A stretch of DNA of 16,697 nt from CAZTXD01 sp964617995 (GTDB lineage Bacteria; Actinomycetota; Acidimicrobiia; Spongiisociales; ZC4RG35): assembly GCA_964617995.1 (NCBI GenBank), contig CAZTXD010000076.1, positions 1 to 16,697 on the forward strand, read 5' to 3'. Position numbers and translations under genes: made by a program. This document shows, piece after piece, positions 1 through 6,663 of the stretch; position 1 is the stretch's first letter, and the number at the start of each line of letters is the position of its first letter. The notes beneath the pieces are model-generated. The model saw nothing but the letters and a program-made list of their open reading frames with translations. It was not told the origin of the DNA and ran no database searches.

Positions 1-2
1 TC

Positions 3-884
3 GAGAGATGGACCCGGCTCCCGGTGGAGATCGACATCGCCTCCGAGTTCCGCTACCGGGACCCCGTGCTCGACGCCCGGTCGCTGGTTATCGGGATCAG
101 CCAGTCGGGGGAGACCATCGACACCCTTGCCGCGGTCCACTACGCCAAAGCACAGGGAGCCAACCTGATCGGGGTCAGCAACGTCCTCGACTCGGCACTG
201 GCCCGCGAGTCCGACGCGGTCCTGTACACCAGGGCAGGTCTTGAGATCGGAGTCGCCGCCACCAAGACCTTCACCACCCAACTTGTGGCCATGCAGCTCC
301 TCGGGCTATACCTGGCCCAGGTGCGGGGCACACTCGACCCGGGCAAGATCGAGCTGTTGGTGAGTGACCTGCAAAAGCTTCCGCAGCAGGTGGAGGAGGT
401 CCTTCAGACCTCAGACGAGATCGAGGAGCTGGCCAAGTCGTGGGTGGACGTGCGCGATTGGTTCTTCCTGGGCCGCTCCGGTGACTTCCCGGTGGCGATG
501 GAAGGGGCGCTCAAGCTGAAGGAGATCGCATACGTTCGCGCCGAGGGTTACGCCGCCGGGGAGATGAAACACGGGCCAATCGCTCTCATCGAGGATGGTG
601 TGGTGGTGGTTGGTGTCGCCACCGACAACCACGTGCGCACCAAGACCCACTCCAACCTGGAGGAGATGAAAGCCCGCGGCGGGACCATCGTTCTCATAGC
701 CGAGGAGGGCGACGACGTCGAGGGCATCGCCCACCACGTGATCCGTGTCCCTTCGGGGCCGGATCTCATCTGCACGGTGACGGCGGTGGTGCCCTTACAA
801 CTACTTGCCTACCACGTGGCCACGGCGCGCGGGCTTGACGTGGACAAGCCGAGGAACCTCGCCAAGACGGTAACCGTGGAGTAG
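3..884 (+). CDS. glmS: GlmS, isomerase (SIS) part, 5' truncated by window edge
   Basis: This is the C-terminal 293 residues of glutamine-fructose-6-phosphate aminotransferase. The cytosolic enzyme makes glucosamine-6-phosphate from fructose-6-phosphate and glutamine, the first step toward UDP-GlcNAc. The frame is open to the window edge and starts inside the first SIS domain (ASEFRYRDP, then SQSGET about 30 residues in). The second SIS domain carries EGALKLKEI and GEMKHGP, and the chain ends with the conserved DKPRNLAKTVTVE tail. The N-terminal glutaminase domain lies outside the window. Sequence similarity to known GlmS is strong throughout the visible part. It is likely a housekeeping gene, but its place beside a polysaccharide locus fits amino-sugar supply. 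Confidence 0.96.
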   Translation, partial: ERWTRLPVEIDIASEFRYRDPVLDARSLVIGISQSGETIDTLAAVHYAKAQGANLIGVSNVLDSALARESDAVLYTRAGLEIGVAATKTFTTQLVAMQLLGLYLAQVRGTLDPGKIELLVSDLQKLPQQVEEVLQTSDEIEELAKSWVDVRDWFFLGRSGDFPVAMEGALKLKEIAYVRAEGYAAGEMKHGPIALIEDGVVVVGVATDNHVRTKTHSNLEEMKARGGTIVLIAEEGDDVEGIAHHVIRVPSGPDLICTVTAVVPLQLLAYHVATARGLDVDKPRNLAKTVTVE

Positions 885-894
885 CGGGAAGCGA

Positions 895-910
895 GCCCAC
901 ATCCGTGGGC
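895..910 (+). terminator. Hairpin after glmS, possible terminator
   Basis: A perfect 6-bp stem (GCCCAC / GTGGGC) with a 4-base loop (ATCC) begins 11 bases after the glmS stop codon. No run of T follows, so it is not a canonical intrinsic terminator. U-tract-poor hairpins are common after high-GC actinobacterial genes, so it may still end glmS transcription or protect the mRNA 3' end. Confidence 0.4.
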
Positions 911-932
911 GGACTATTACGGTGTCACCGGC

Positions 933-1913
933 ATGAACTCCCCAGACCCAGGGCCTAAACGCTCTCTTCCCATCCGCATCCTTGTTTGGGTCGGAGTGAT
1001 CACGTTGTCAGTTTTTGTCGTGGGGACCGCAGTCGGGTTCCTGGGTCGGACCTTCTGGATATTCGATCTCGCTGCTGCCTTGAGAGTGCAATATGCCTTG
1101 GGATTTCTGATACTCGTAGTTCTGTTTGCTGCCGTGCGGAGGCGATGGCCCCTCGCAGTTAGCGTGCTCGGTCTGCTGGCTAATCTCGCGCTGATCGTTC
1201 CGCTTTATTTCGGTGGGCCCGGAGAGATCGATGCGGATGCTCCGGTGCTTCGGGTCATGTTTCTGAACACACAGATCCGGGGAGCAGACGTCAATGAACT
1301 GATTGAGGACCTGAGTAGCGGCGAGCCCGATCTTGTGTTCCTCTCCGCGGCCACCGACGCATGGGCCGACGTCTTGGAGGCGGCTCCGATTCCCTATGAC
1401 TTGGCTTTTAGACGGCCGCCCGGGGTGGATGTGGAATTGCTCGTTCTCGCCCGGAAGGGCGTCACGGTGGAAACCTTCATCGAGGACTTCGGTGCGGGGG
1501 GTCGCGACACAGCAGTGCAAGCGGTCTCCTTTGGCGACACGCCGGTGCAAGTTCTCGCAATGCATCCGGTTTCGCCCGTGACACCGAAGCGTGTTGAGGC
1601 ACACTCCGAGCAGTTAGCTGCGATTGCCTCTTGGGCTAGAGCTCAGGACGATCCCGTGGTGGTCCTAGGGGATCTCAACGCGACCCCGTGGTCTGCAGGC
1701 TTTCGGAGACTCCTCGAAGAGGGTGAGTTGGCGAACTCTCAAAAAGGATTTGGAATCCAGGCCAGCTGGCCTGCTTTCCTCGGTCCCCTTGGCATACCCA
1801 TCGATCATGCCCTTTACAGCGATGGCCTGATCACAGTGGAACGCTTCCTTGGGTCGGGGTACGGCTCGGAGCATCGCTCTCTTCACGTCACATTCGCTCT
1901 GTCCGAGTCGTGA
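933..1913 (+). CDS. Membrane-anchored endonuclease/exonuclease/phosphatase-fold protein
   Basis: The 326-residue protein has three hydrophobic segments at about 14-37, 53-70 and 73-92, then an endonuclease/exonuclease/phosphatase domain from about 105. This resembles the membrane-bound YafD-like branch of the metal-dependent phosphoesterase family. Visible active-site motifs are LNTQI (N112), the histidine in MHP (H211), GDLNATPWS (D247, N249), IDHALYSD (D291, H292) and a final SEH (E313, H314) in place of the usual SDH. The catalytic glutamate normally found in an LQE motif is absent: the matching segment reads FLSAATDAW. The protein may be inactive or have altered metal binding, and its substrate is unknown. 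No good ribosome binding site precedes the ATG. It converges on the kinase-like gene with only three bases between the stops. Confidence 0.85.
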   Translation: MNSPDPGPKRSLPIRILVWVGVITLSVFVVGTAVGFLGRTFWIFDLAAALRVQYALGFLILVVLFAAVRRRWPLAVSVLGLLANLALIVPLYFGGPGEIDADAPVLRVMFLNTQIRGADVNELIEDLSSGEPDLVFLSAATDAWADVLEAAPIPYDLAFRRPPGVDVELLVLARKGVTVETFIEDFGAGGRDTAVQAVSFGDTPVQVLAMHPVSPVTPKRVEAHSEQLAAIASWARAQDDPVVVLGDLNATPWSAGFRRLLEEGELANSQKGFGIQASWPAFLGPLGIPIDHALYSDGLITVERFLGSGYGSEHRSLHVTFALSES

Positions 1914-1916
1914 CTC

Positions 1917-2669
1917 CTAGTTGCCAAGAGATGTAACCACCAACTCGGCGGCCTCCAACGGATCGCCGTAGTGCAGGCGCCACACACGCACCGCCCGTGC
2001 GGTTTCGGTTGCGAGCCGAAATGCACGCTCGGGATTCTTGTAATGGTTAAAGGAAAGCGAGATCAGAGCGGCGATTGCCTCCGACTTCGATGTCTCTTCC
2101 AGCACTGGCTGCTGGTGACCGTATTCGGCGATCACCACATCTGTAAGTGGGTCGGTTCGTGTGTACACGGCGCCACCCAGACCTGAGGCCACGACCAGGG
2201 TCTCGGGACCGTCCGGTGTCAAGCCGAGTGCCTGCGCGCTCCAATCGGACAGCGCGAACGGCTTGGGATAAGGAAGTACCTTACCGTCGTCGTTGAATAC
2301 CAGGGCCTCGTCGGAGACGTAGTCGAATCCGCGCTTGACCAAGGCCGCCGTCAGTGTGGTCTTTCCTTCCCCGGACATTGCCGGGAATGCAACCACCCCG
2401 TTCGGAGAAGCGACCACACCACTGTGCACCGCGAAGAAACGGCTCTGTTCGATCGCAGCCCGGTTGACCCCTGCGACCAAGACAGCAAGGGCTGACCCCA
2501 GGTCGGTGTCTCTAGCCAAACGACTGCAGTCGTGGTAGACATCGTATGGACCGTCGTGTGGGCCCGTCACCTGAATGATGTTGCGTGGCCGCGCCGGCTC
2601 CGACACCTGAGGGAATCCCCCGAGGACACTTGAGGTCTCTTTAGCCAACAACTCGGATTGGGTGAGCAC
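1917..2669 (-). CDS. HPr-kinase-like P-loop protein (HprK-related), start uncertain
   Basis: The 250 residues from GTG at 2669 resemble the HprK-related kinases found with PqqD-like proteins in exopolysaccharide and lasso-peptide loci. Visible are an AVHSG segment (80-84), the Walker A motif AMSGEGKT (97-104), the FDYVSDE segment (115-121) that supplies the HprK-type catalytic Asp, and PYPKPFALS (133-141). The natural phosphate acceptor is unknown. The frame upstream of this GTG still reads like family sequence (for example VWVTDQRFTLLGTTFRV), but it contains no ATG, GTG or TTG before an in-frame TGA at 2741-2739. A GTG at 2765-2763 overlaps the upstream PqqD stop and is in this same frame, eight codons before that TGA. 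The gene may therefore be damaged, use a rare start, or carry a base error. It likely shares a transcript with the PqqD-like gene just upstream. Confidence 0.8.
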   Translation of the reverse strand: MLTQSELLAKETSSVLGGFPQVSEPARPRNIIQVTGPHDGPYDVYHDCSRLARDTDLGSALAVLVAGVNRAAIEQSRFFAVHSGVVASPNGVVAFPAMSGEGKTTLTAALVKRGFDYVSDEALVFNDDGKVLPYPKPFALSDWSAQALGLTPDGPETLVVASGLGGAVYTRTDPLTDVVIAEYGHQQPVLEETSKSEAIAALISLSFNHYKNPERAFRLATETARAVRVWRLHYGDPLEAAELVVTSLGN

Positions 2670-2761
2670 TCTGAATGTTGTGCCGAGAAGGGTGAACCTC
2701 TGGTCGGTGACCCAAACCTGGTCACTGAGATCGTGCCTTCAACCGGGTCGCTTCCTGATCC

Positions 2762-3034
2762 TCACTTTTGAAGCAGCCCTGCCTTGCGGATTTCCTCGAT
2801 GGTGCGCCTGACATCGGTGTGTATCTGCTCAGGGGAGACTTTGTAACTCTGGGCAAGCCGCTCCAAGATCTCCTCCTCGCTTAGGGTACCGTCGCACAAG
2901 TACCACACATCGGTGGCAGTCCCATTGAGGATGGTCACCTGCTCGTGTGCCGGGTTGTACAGGCTGATCTCGCCGTCTACTTCGGTTTCCAACAGGTGGG
3001 GTATTGGTGGCCCCACTTTGGTCTTCTGGTTCAA
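2762..3034 (-). CDS. PqqD-like peptide-binding protein 1
   Basis: This 90-residue protein has the PqqD fold signature. A strand segment (EISLYNPAHEQVTILNGTA) leads into ATDVWYLCDG, then a small helical part with LSEEEILERLAQ and a C-terminal TIEEIRKAGLL. PqqD-like domains (RiPP recognition elements) bind leader peptides and pass them to modifying enzymes. No obvious modifying enzyme is present here, so the partner is unknown; the kinase-like protein encoded directly downstream is the likeliest. The start used is TTG at 3034, with a G-rich stretch just upstream. A GTG at 3016 is an alternative that would trim six residues. The gene is divergent from the Tat-protein gene. Confidence 0.88.
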   Translation of the reverse strand: MNQKTKVGPPIPHLLETEVDGEISLYNPAHEQVTILNGTATDVWYLCDGTLSEEEILERLAQSYKVSPEQIHTDVRRTIEEIRKAGLLQK

Positions 3035-3072
3035 TCCGCCCCCAGGGTCCGATGAATACGATCAACGTCGTA

Positions 3073-3101
3073 CTGACGAGTGGTCGTCGAGCGCATAGAG
3101 T
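3073..3101 (+). promoter_or_regulatory. Possible promoter for the Tat-exported protein gene
   Basis: CTGACG at 3073-3078 and TAGAGT at 3096-3101 each match the housekeeping -35/-10 consensus at four of six positions and are separated by 17 bases. They lie in the 128-bp divergent gap, about 60 bases upstream of the GTG start. Placement is good but the match is modest, so this is a candidate only. Confidence 0.3.
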
Positions 3102-3150
3102 AGTCGGGGATGGCTGGCACGGAGAGACCGTGCAGCAACTCATTGCATTA

Positions 3151-3156
3151 GGGAGG
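3151..3156 (+). promoter_or_regulatory. Ribosome binding site fixing the GTG start at 3163
   Basis: GGGAGG lies six bases before GTG at 3163. It selects this start over the in-frame ATG far upstream at 3004, which would place an implausible 53 residues before the Tat motif and run into the divergent PqqD gene. Confidence 0.75.
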
Positions 3157-3162
3157 CACAAG

Positions 3163-3639
3163 GTGGGCGAAGAGGTAGACCAGGGCATTACAAGACGCGA
3201 TCTACTGCGGCGTGGGGCGGTACTCGGCGGTGCCGTTATGTGGACGACGCCAGTGGTGCAGACATTGGGGATGGGTCGGGCGTTCGCCCAGACGGCTAGC
3301 CCCGTTGGCAAGGACATCTCCTACATGGTCATTACTTGGACATGTGGAGACGATCAATTCCACACGAAGCTGAACGAGTTTGGCCAAGAGGAAGCAGGTG
3401 CGACTCCTGACTGCGAGATGACACTTGAAGGAAGCACGCCGGCGAACCTTCCCCCATGGGTCACGAGCGTCGGTGCTGCGAGCGGTGCATGTGTCATCGT
3501 TACGGTGGACGACGATCTCCTGACGGGTGGTTGCACCAGGGGAGATATCTTGCTCAAGGCTGGGTCGAGCCAGTCCACAGACGATCCGTGTCAGTCCCAG
3601 TCCCTGAAGAATGGGACACACGAATACTGCACCAGCTAG
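3163..3639 (+). CDS. Tat-exported small protein with six cysteines
   Basis: The 158-residue precursor opens with a twin-arginine signal: TRRDLLRR at residues 10-17, a hydrophobic stretch to about 36, and a likely signal-peptidase cut after AFA at residues 40-42. The mature part of about 116 residues is acidic and polar and has no transmembrane segment. It has cysteines at 61, 84, 110, 124, 143 and 156, an even number compatible with three disulfides outside the membrane. I recognise no domain in it. The gene sits alone on the plus strand between two minus-strand PqqD-like genes and shares its stop region (CTAG, 3636-3639) with the second. It could be the substrate of the PqqD/kinase module or simply a cell-surface protein. 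Start choice rests on the GGGAGG site at 3151. Confidence 0.85.
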   Translation: MGEEVDQGITRRDLLRRGAVLGGAVMWTTPVVQTLGMGRAFAQTASPVGKDISYMVITWTCGDDQFHTKLNEFGQEEAGATPDCEMTLEGSTPANLPPWVTSVGAASGACVIVTVDDDLLTGGCTRGDILLKAGSSQSTDDPCQSQSLKNGTHEYCTS

Positions 3640-3902
3640 TCAATCTGAACTAGCCCGGACTCCTGCAGCCGACTCAACGTATGCCGAACGTCGGACTCAG
3701 CGGCAGCTGAATCCACTCCAGTTAACTCGGAGATGGCGCTTGCCATCTCCGAGGGACTGGTCTTTCCGTCGCACAACTCCCAGATTGCTCGCGCAGTCGC
3801 ATTGAGCACGTGGAGCGAGTCCGTTTCCTTTTCGTAAATAGTCCAGCCTTCGACGCTGGCTTCCTGCACTAGCTCTCCTCTGCGTAACGGATAGCTGCTC
3901 AT
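3636..3902 (-). CDS. PqqD-like peptide-binding protein 2
   Basis: This 88-residue protein has the same PqqD-like plan as the product at 2762-3034: GWTIYEKETDSLHVLNATA, then AIWELCDGKTS, a helical segment with ISELTGV, and a C-terminal TLSRLQESGLVQ. The two copies share the NATA/NGTA turn and the LCDG motif but are otherwise clearly diverged, so this is not a recent duplication. The ATG overlaps the stop of the upstream LuxR-type gene by four bases (ATGA), indicating coupled translation. The partner and target peptide are unknown. It converges on the Tat-protein gene, and both stop codons are read from the same CTAG. Confidence 0.88.
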   Translation of the reverse strand: MSSYPLRRGELVQEASVEGWTIYEKETDSLHVLNATARAIWELCDGKTSPSEMASAISELTGVDSAAAESDVRHTLSRLQESGLVQID

Positions 3903-4522
3903 CTCGCTCCTTCGGACCCTTGTTCCCCGATGCGCATTGCCAGAGCCATCAGCTCGGACTGGGAATGCACGCCGAGCTTTCGATACACCCTCTGTAAGTG
4001 GGTTCTGGCGGTCGCGGGACTGATGTATAGCCGTTCGCCAATCTCCTCCTTGCGCAGCCCTTCACCTGCGAGCTGAAATACCTCTCTTTCGCGGTCGGTG
4101 AGCTCGGCGAGCGCAGTTATGTTGTCTTGCTTACGTCTGCGGCGGATCACCAGATGATGCAGCAACGTGCCCAATAGGTCCGGAGGGACTACCGCCCCAC
4201 CATTGAGGACCGTGTCTACAGCAGTGGCGATTTCCTCCAGGGGAGCGTCCTTGAGGAGGAATCCGCGACAGCTGGCGTCAACCGCGGGCACCAGATGTTC
4301 GATCTCACCGAGCACGACCGTTGGTATTCGTAGGGCCAGGTCCGCGAGGGCTTCAGCCTCGAATACATTATCCACCCGATAGACGAGGACGTCGGTTTCG
4401 AACACAGTGTCCTCCAGTTGTGAGGTGGTTGCCACTTCGTGCTCCCCAAGCACGATTCTCAGGGCACCGGCGACGGAGTCGTCCCGGGTACAGACGGTCA
4501 CGCGCTTGCGGTCGGTCGCCAC
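3899..4522 (-). CDS. LuxR/NarL-type response regulator with degenerate receiver
   Basis: The 207-residue protein has a receiver-like N-terminal domain (about 6-115) and a LuxR-type helix-turn-helix (about 137-200: LTDREREVFQLAGEG, then YISPATARTHLQRVYRKL), so it should bind DNA. The receiver keeps acidic residues near the start (RDD, 13-15) and the conserved Lys in FLLKDAP (K91). The usual phospho-acceptor segment reads DVLVYRV (45-51), with Arg where Asp is expected, so conventional phosphorylation is doubtful. No histidine kinase gene is nearby. The start used is GTG at 4522. An in-frame GTG at 4558 would add 12 residues but would overlap the divergent gene starting at 4546. It is translationally coupled to the second PqqD-like gene and may control the divergent operon or the Tat-protein gene. 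Confidence 0.85.
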   Translation of the reverse strand: MATDRKRVTVCTRDDSVAGALRIVLGEHEVATTSQLEDTVFETDVLVYRVDNVFEAEALADLALRIPTVVLGEIEHLVPAVDASCRGFLLKDAPLEEIATAVDTVLNGGAVVPPDLLGTLLHHLVIRRRRKQDNITALAELTDREREVFQLAGEGLRKEEIGERLYISPATARTHLQRVYRKLGVHSQSELMALAMRIGEQGSEGAR

Positions 4523-4545
4523 GCACTTAGTCTGGCAGCCGTTCG

Positions 4546-6663
4546 ATGAGCAAGACACTCCGCGGGGGCGCCTTCACCGGGGGCGATGAGATCAGCCGTT
4601 ACCTGATCGATCTCGCCGCGGGCCGGCCAGCTCCCATCGGCGGCCCTGTTCCGGCTGGGCTCGTTGAGTTGGCGCAACGGCACGGTCTGATCCCGCTACT
4701 GTCAAAAGTGACCGATGACTTCCTGGTCAGAGCCATCAATGCTCGCGAGACGTCACGTCGTCGCGTTCTGGAGCGCCACCTACAACGGATCCTGACAGCT
4801 TTCCACGACCGGGGAATCAGAGTGTCGGTGCAAAAAGGGCCCGCTATCGCAATGCGTTATCGGGATCCCATGGTGCGAACCTTCACCGACGTCGACCTGC
4901 TGGTCCCCGAATCCGAGGTGGAGGGCGCCCTCGAACTCCTGGCCGCCGATCCGGCCGCAATCAGTATCCCAGCGAAAAGGCCGAAGGCCGACAAGAGGGA
5001 TGTGTTGTTTGGCGACGAGAGCGGGATCCGTTTCAACGTCGATCTCCATTGGGACCTCTACTCGTACAGCCAGTTGCGCGGCTCGGCCGATGGAGCCACC
5101 GAAGCGGCTTGGGCCGAGGCCCGGCTCGACGAGAGCACAGAACTTGGTCCGATGTGGGACATCCCCGAGGGTTACCGGCTGGCGTTTCTCGCGGCCCACG
5201 CCATGCTCGATCATCGGTTCAGGTTGATCCTGTTCCGCGACTTCCTCGAGTTGGCCCGCGCCGGCGTCGACTGGGATTCGGTGCGCAGGGTCACCGACAG
5301 TTGGGGCCTTCGCTCCACGACCTACTCGGCTCTGTGGATCGGGAAGGAGGTATTGGATGTGGACGTTCCCGACGTGTTCTTGGCCTCGGTACGCCCCGAC
5401 TCCTTTCCCCTACGCTTCCTTCAGTGGTCCCTCCCGAAGGTGGATCTGATCAGGTTCGACGGTCATCGGCCTCATCCGGTGAACCTGGGCGCCGTCCTGC
5501 TCAACGACTCGTTCCGGCAACGTGTGTCCCTCGTCCTCCGAGCCCCAGCCGCCTTCCCGCGCTGGCGACAAAGGGTCGCTGAGGGGGAGATCCGGCATGA
5601 CAATCCACGGACTCTAATCCTCGCTTCCACAGACCGAAGACGTGGCGCAGAGGTCTTCAGCGAACGGTTGAGAGAAGGCCTGACCGCTCGAGGCTGGGTG
5701 GCAGAGGCAGTCAGTTTGAAGTCCTATGGCGAACAGCCCGTGGCAGAACTGCAGAGGATCATACCTCCGGGTTCGGTGACGGAGTCGCGTTTCGACCTGA
5801 GACTGGCTAGTGCTCTTTTGGCCAAGATCCGTTCCTTTCGCCCTGATGTGGTGCTGGCCAACGGCGGAGTCACCTTGCGATATGCAGTGGCGCTTCGACC
5901 CTTCGGTCGGTTCAAACTGGCCTACATAGGGATCGGCGAGCCCGACTTTTGGATCAGATCGCGTCTGTCTCGACTGATCAACCGCTGGATGTTGCGGAGA
6001 GTCGATCTGATCCTCACTGTATCCGAGGCCACCAGAAAGCAAACTGAGCGACTGGAGCCACGCCTCGCCGGCCAGGTCCGCACCATGTACCCGGGAGTAC
6101 CCGAGGAGCTGTTTCGGGTTCCGCCCTTGGATCCGAGCGGACCATTGCGAGTTCTGATGGTGGGGAGTCTCTCCGATGAAAAGGACCCTGAGCTGGCGCT
6201 GGAGGCCACCGCCGCCATCCCGAGTGCACACTTGAGATTTGTCGGTGAGGGCCCCCTCAGGGGCCGCCTTATGGCACGGGCCGCCCCCTTGAACATGGAC
6301 GGCCGAATAGAGTTCACCGGTTCGGTGGACGACGTTACCCCGCATCTCGAATGGGCCCATGTGTTGGTCCTCACCTCGAAGTCGGAAGGGCTTCCCGGAG
6401 CGATCCTGGAAGCGAGTGCCGCCGGGGTTCCCACCGTCGGTGTCGATGTCGGCGGAGTCCGGGAGGCAGTGGCCGATGGAGTCAGTGGGTACATCACCTC
6501 ACGGTCGAGCGGCGAGATAACCGAAGCTCTCCATCGGCTGGACCAGGATCGGCGGCTCCTGGTCGAAATGGGAGAGGCGGCTCGTGACCATGCCGAGCGG
6601 AACTTCATGTTGGACCAGGTCGTCGAAACCTACGCCCGGACCATGCGGCAGTTGGCGAAATGA
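4546..6663 (+). CDS. Fusion of PF14907-type nucleotidyltransferase and GT4 glycosyltransferase
   Basis: The 705-residue protein has two parts. Residues 1 to about 345 match the uncharacterised nucleotidyltransferase family often found beside PqqD-like and HprK-related genes: KGPAIAMRYRDP (97-108), the metal-binding FTDVDLLV (113-120, D115 and D117) and the third acidic residue in VDLHWDL (D166). From about 355 a GB-type GT4 glycosyltransferase begins (TLILASTDRRRGAE), with EKDP (545-548) and the EX7E motif SEGLPGAILEA (E614, E622). The donor, the acceptor and the nucleotidyltransferase target are unknown. The ATG has no clear ribosome binding site and lies 23 bases from the divergent LuxR-type gene. 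It is the first gene of an overlapping plus-strand operon; its stop overlaps the next start by four bases. Confidence 0.88.
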   Translation: MSKTLRGGAFTGGDEISRYLIDLAAGRPAPIGGPVPAGLVELAQRHGLIPLLSKVTDDFLVRAINARETSRRRVLERHLQRILTAFHDRGIRVSVQKGPAIAMRYRDPMVRTFTDVDLLVPESEVEGALELLAADPAAISIPAKRPKADKRDVLFGDESGIRFNVDLHWDLYSYSQLRGSADGATEAAWAEARLDESTELGPMWDIPEGYRLAFLAAHAMLDHRFRLILFRDFLELARAGVDWDSVRRVTDSWGLRSTTYSALWIGKEVLDVDVPDVFLASVRPDSFPLRFLQWSLPKVDLIRFDGHRPHPVNLGAVLLNDSFRQRVSLVLRAPAAFPRWRQRVAEGEIRHDNPRTLILASTDRRRGAEVFSERLREGLTARGWVAEAVSLKSYGEQPVAELQRIIPPGSVTESRFDLRLASALLAKIRSFRPDVVLANGGVTLRYAVALRPFGRFKLAYIGIGEPDFWIRSRLSRLINRWMLRRVDLILTVSEATRKQTERLEPRLAGQVRTMYPGVPEELFRVPPLDPSGPLRVLMVGSLSDEKDPELALEATAAIPSAHLRFVGEGPLRGRLMARAAPLNMDGRIEFTGSVDDVTPHLEWAHVLVLTSKSEGLPGAILEASAAGVPTVGVDVGGVREAVADGVSGYITSRSSGEITEALHRLDQDRRLLVEMGEAARDHAERNFMLDQVVETYARTMRQLAK

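Noticed and set aside
2829..3317. Minus-strand open frame of 162 residues across the PqqD/Tat gap
   Set aside because: It overlaps the PqqD-like gene in another frame and runs through the Tat gene signal region; the composition is Arg/Pro/Ser-rich as in shadow frames, and no family is recognisable.
1917..3902. A standard lasso-peptide cluster
   Set aside because: PqqD-like and kinase-like proteins occur in such clusters, but there is no lasso protease, no asparagine synthetase-like cyclase and no short precursor; the only candidate substrate has a Tat signal and 158 residues.
5614..6360. Minus-strand open frame of 248 residues inside the fusion gene
   Set aside because: It lies wholly antisense to the clear GT4 domain. 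Long antisense frames are expected in GC-rich coding DNA, and no motif was seen.
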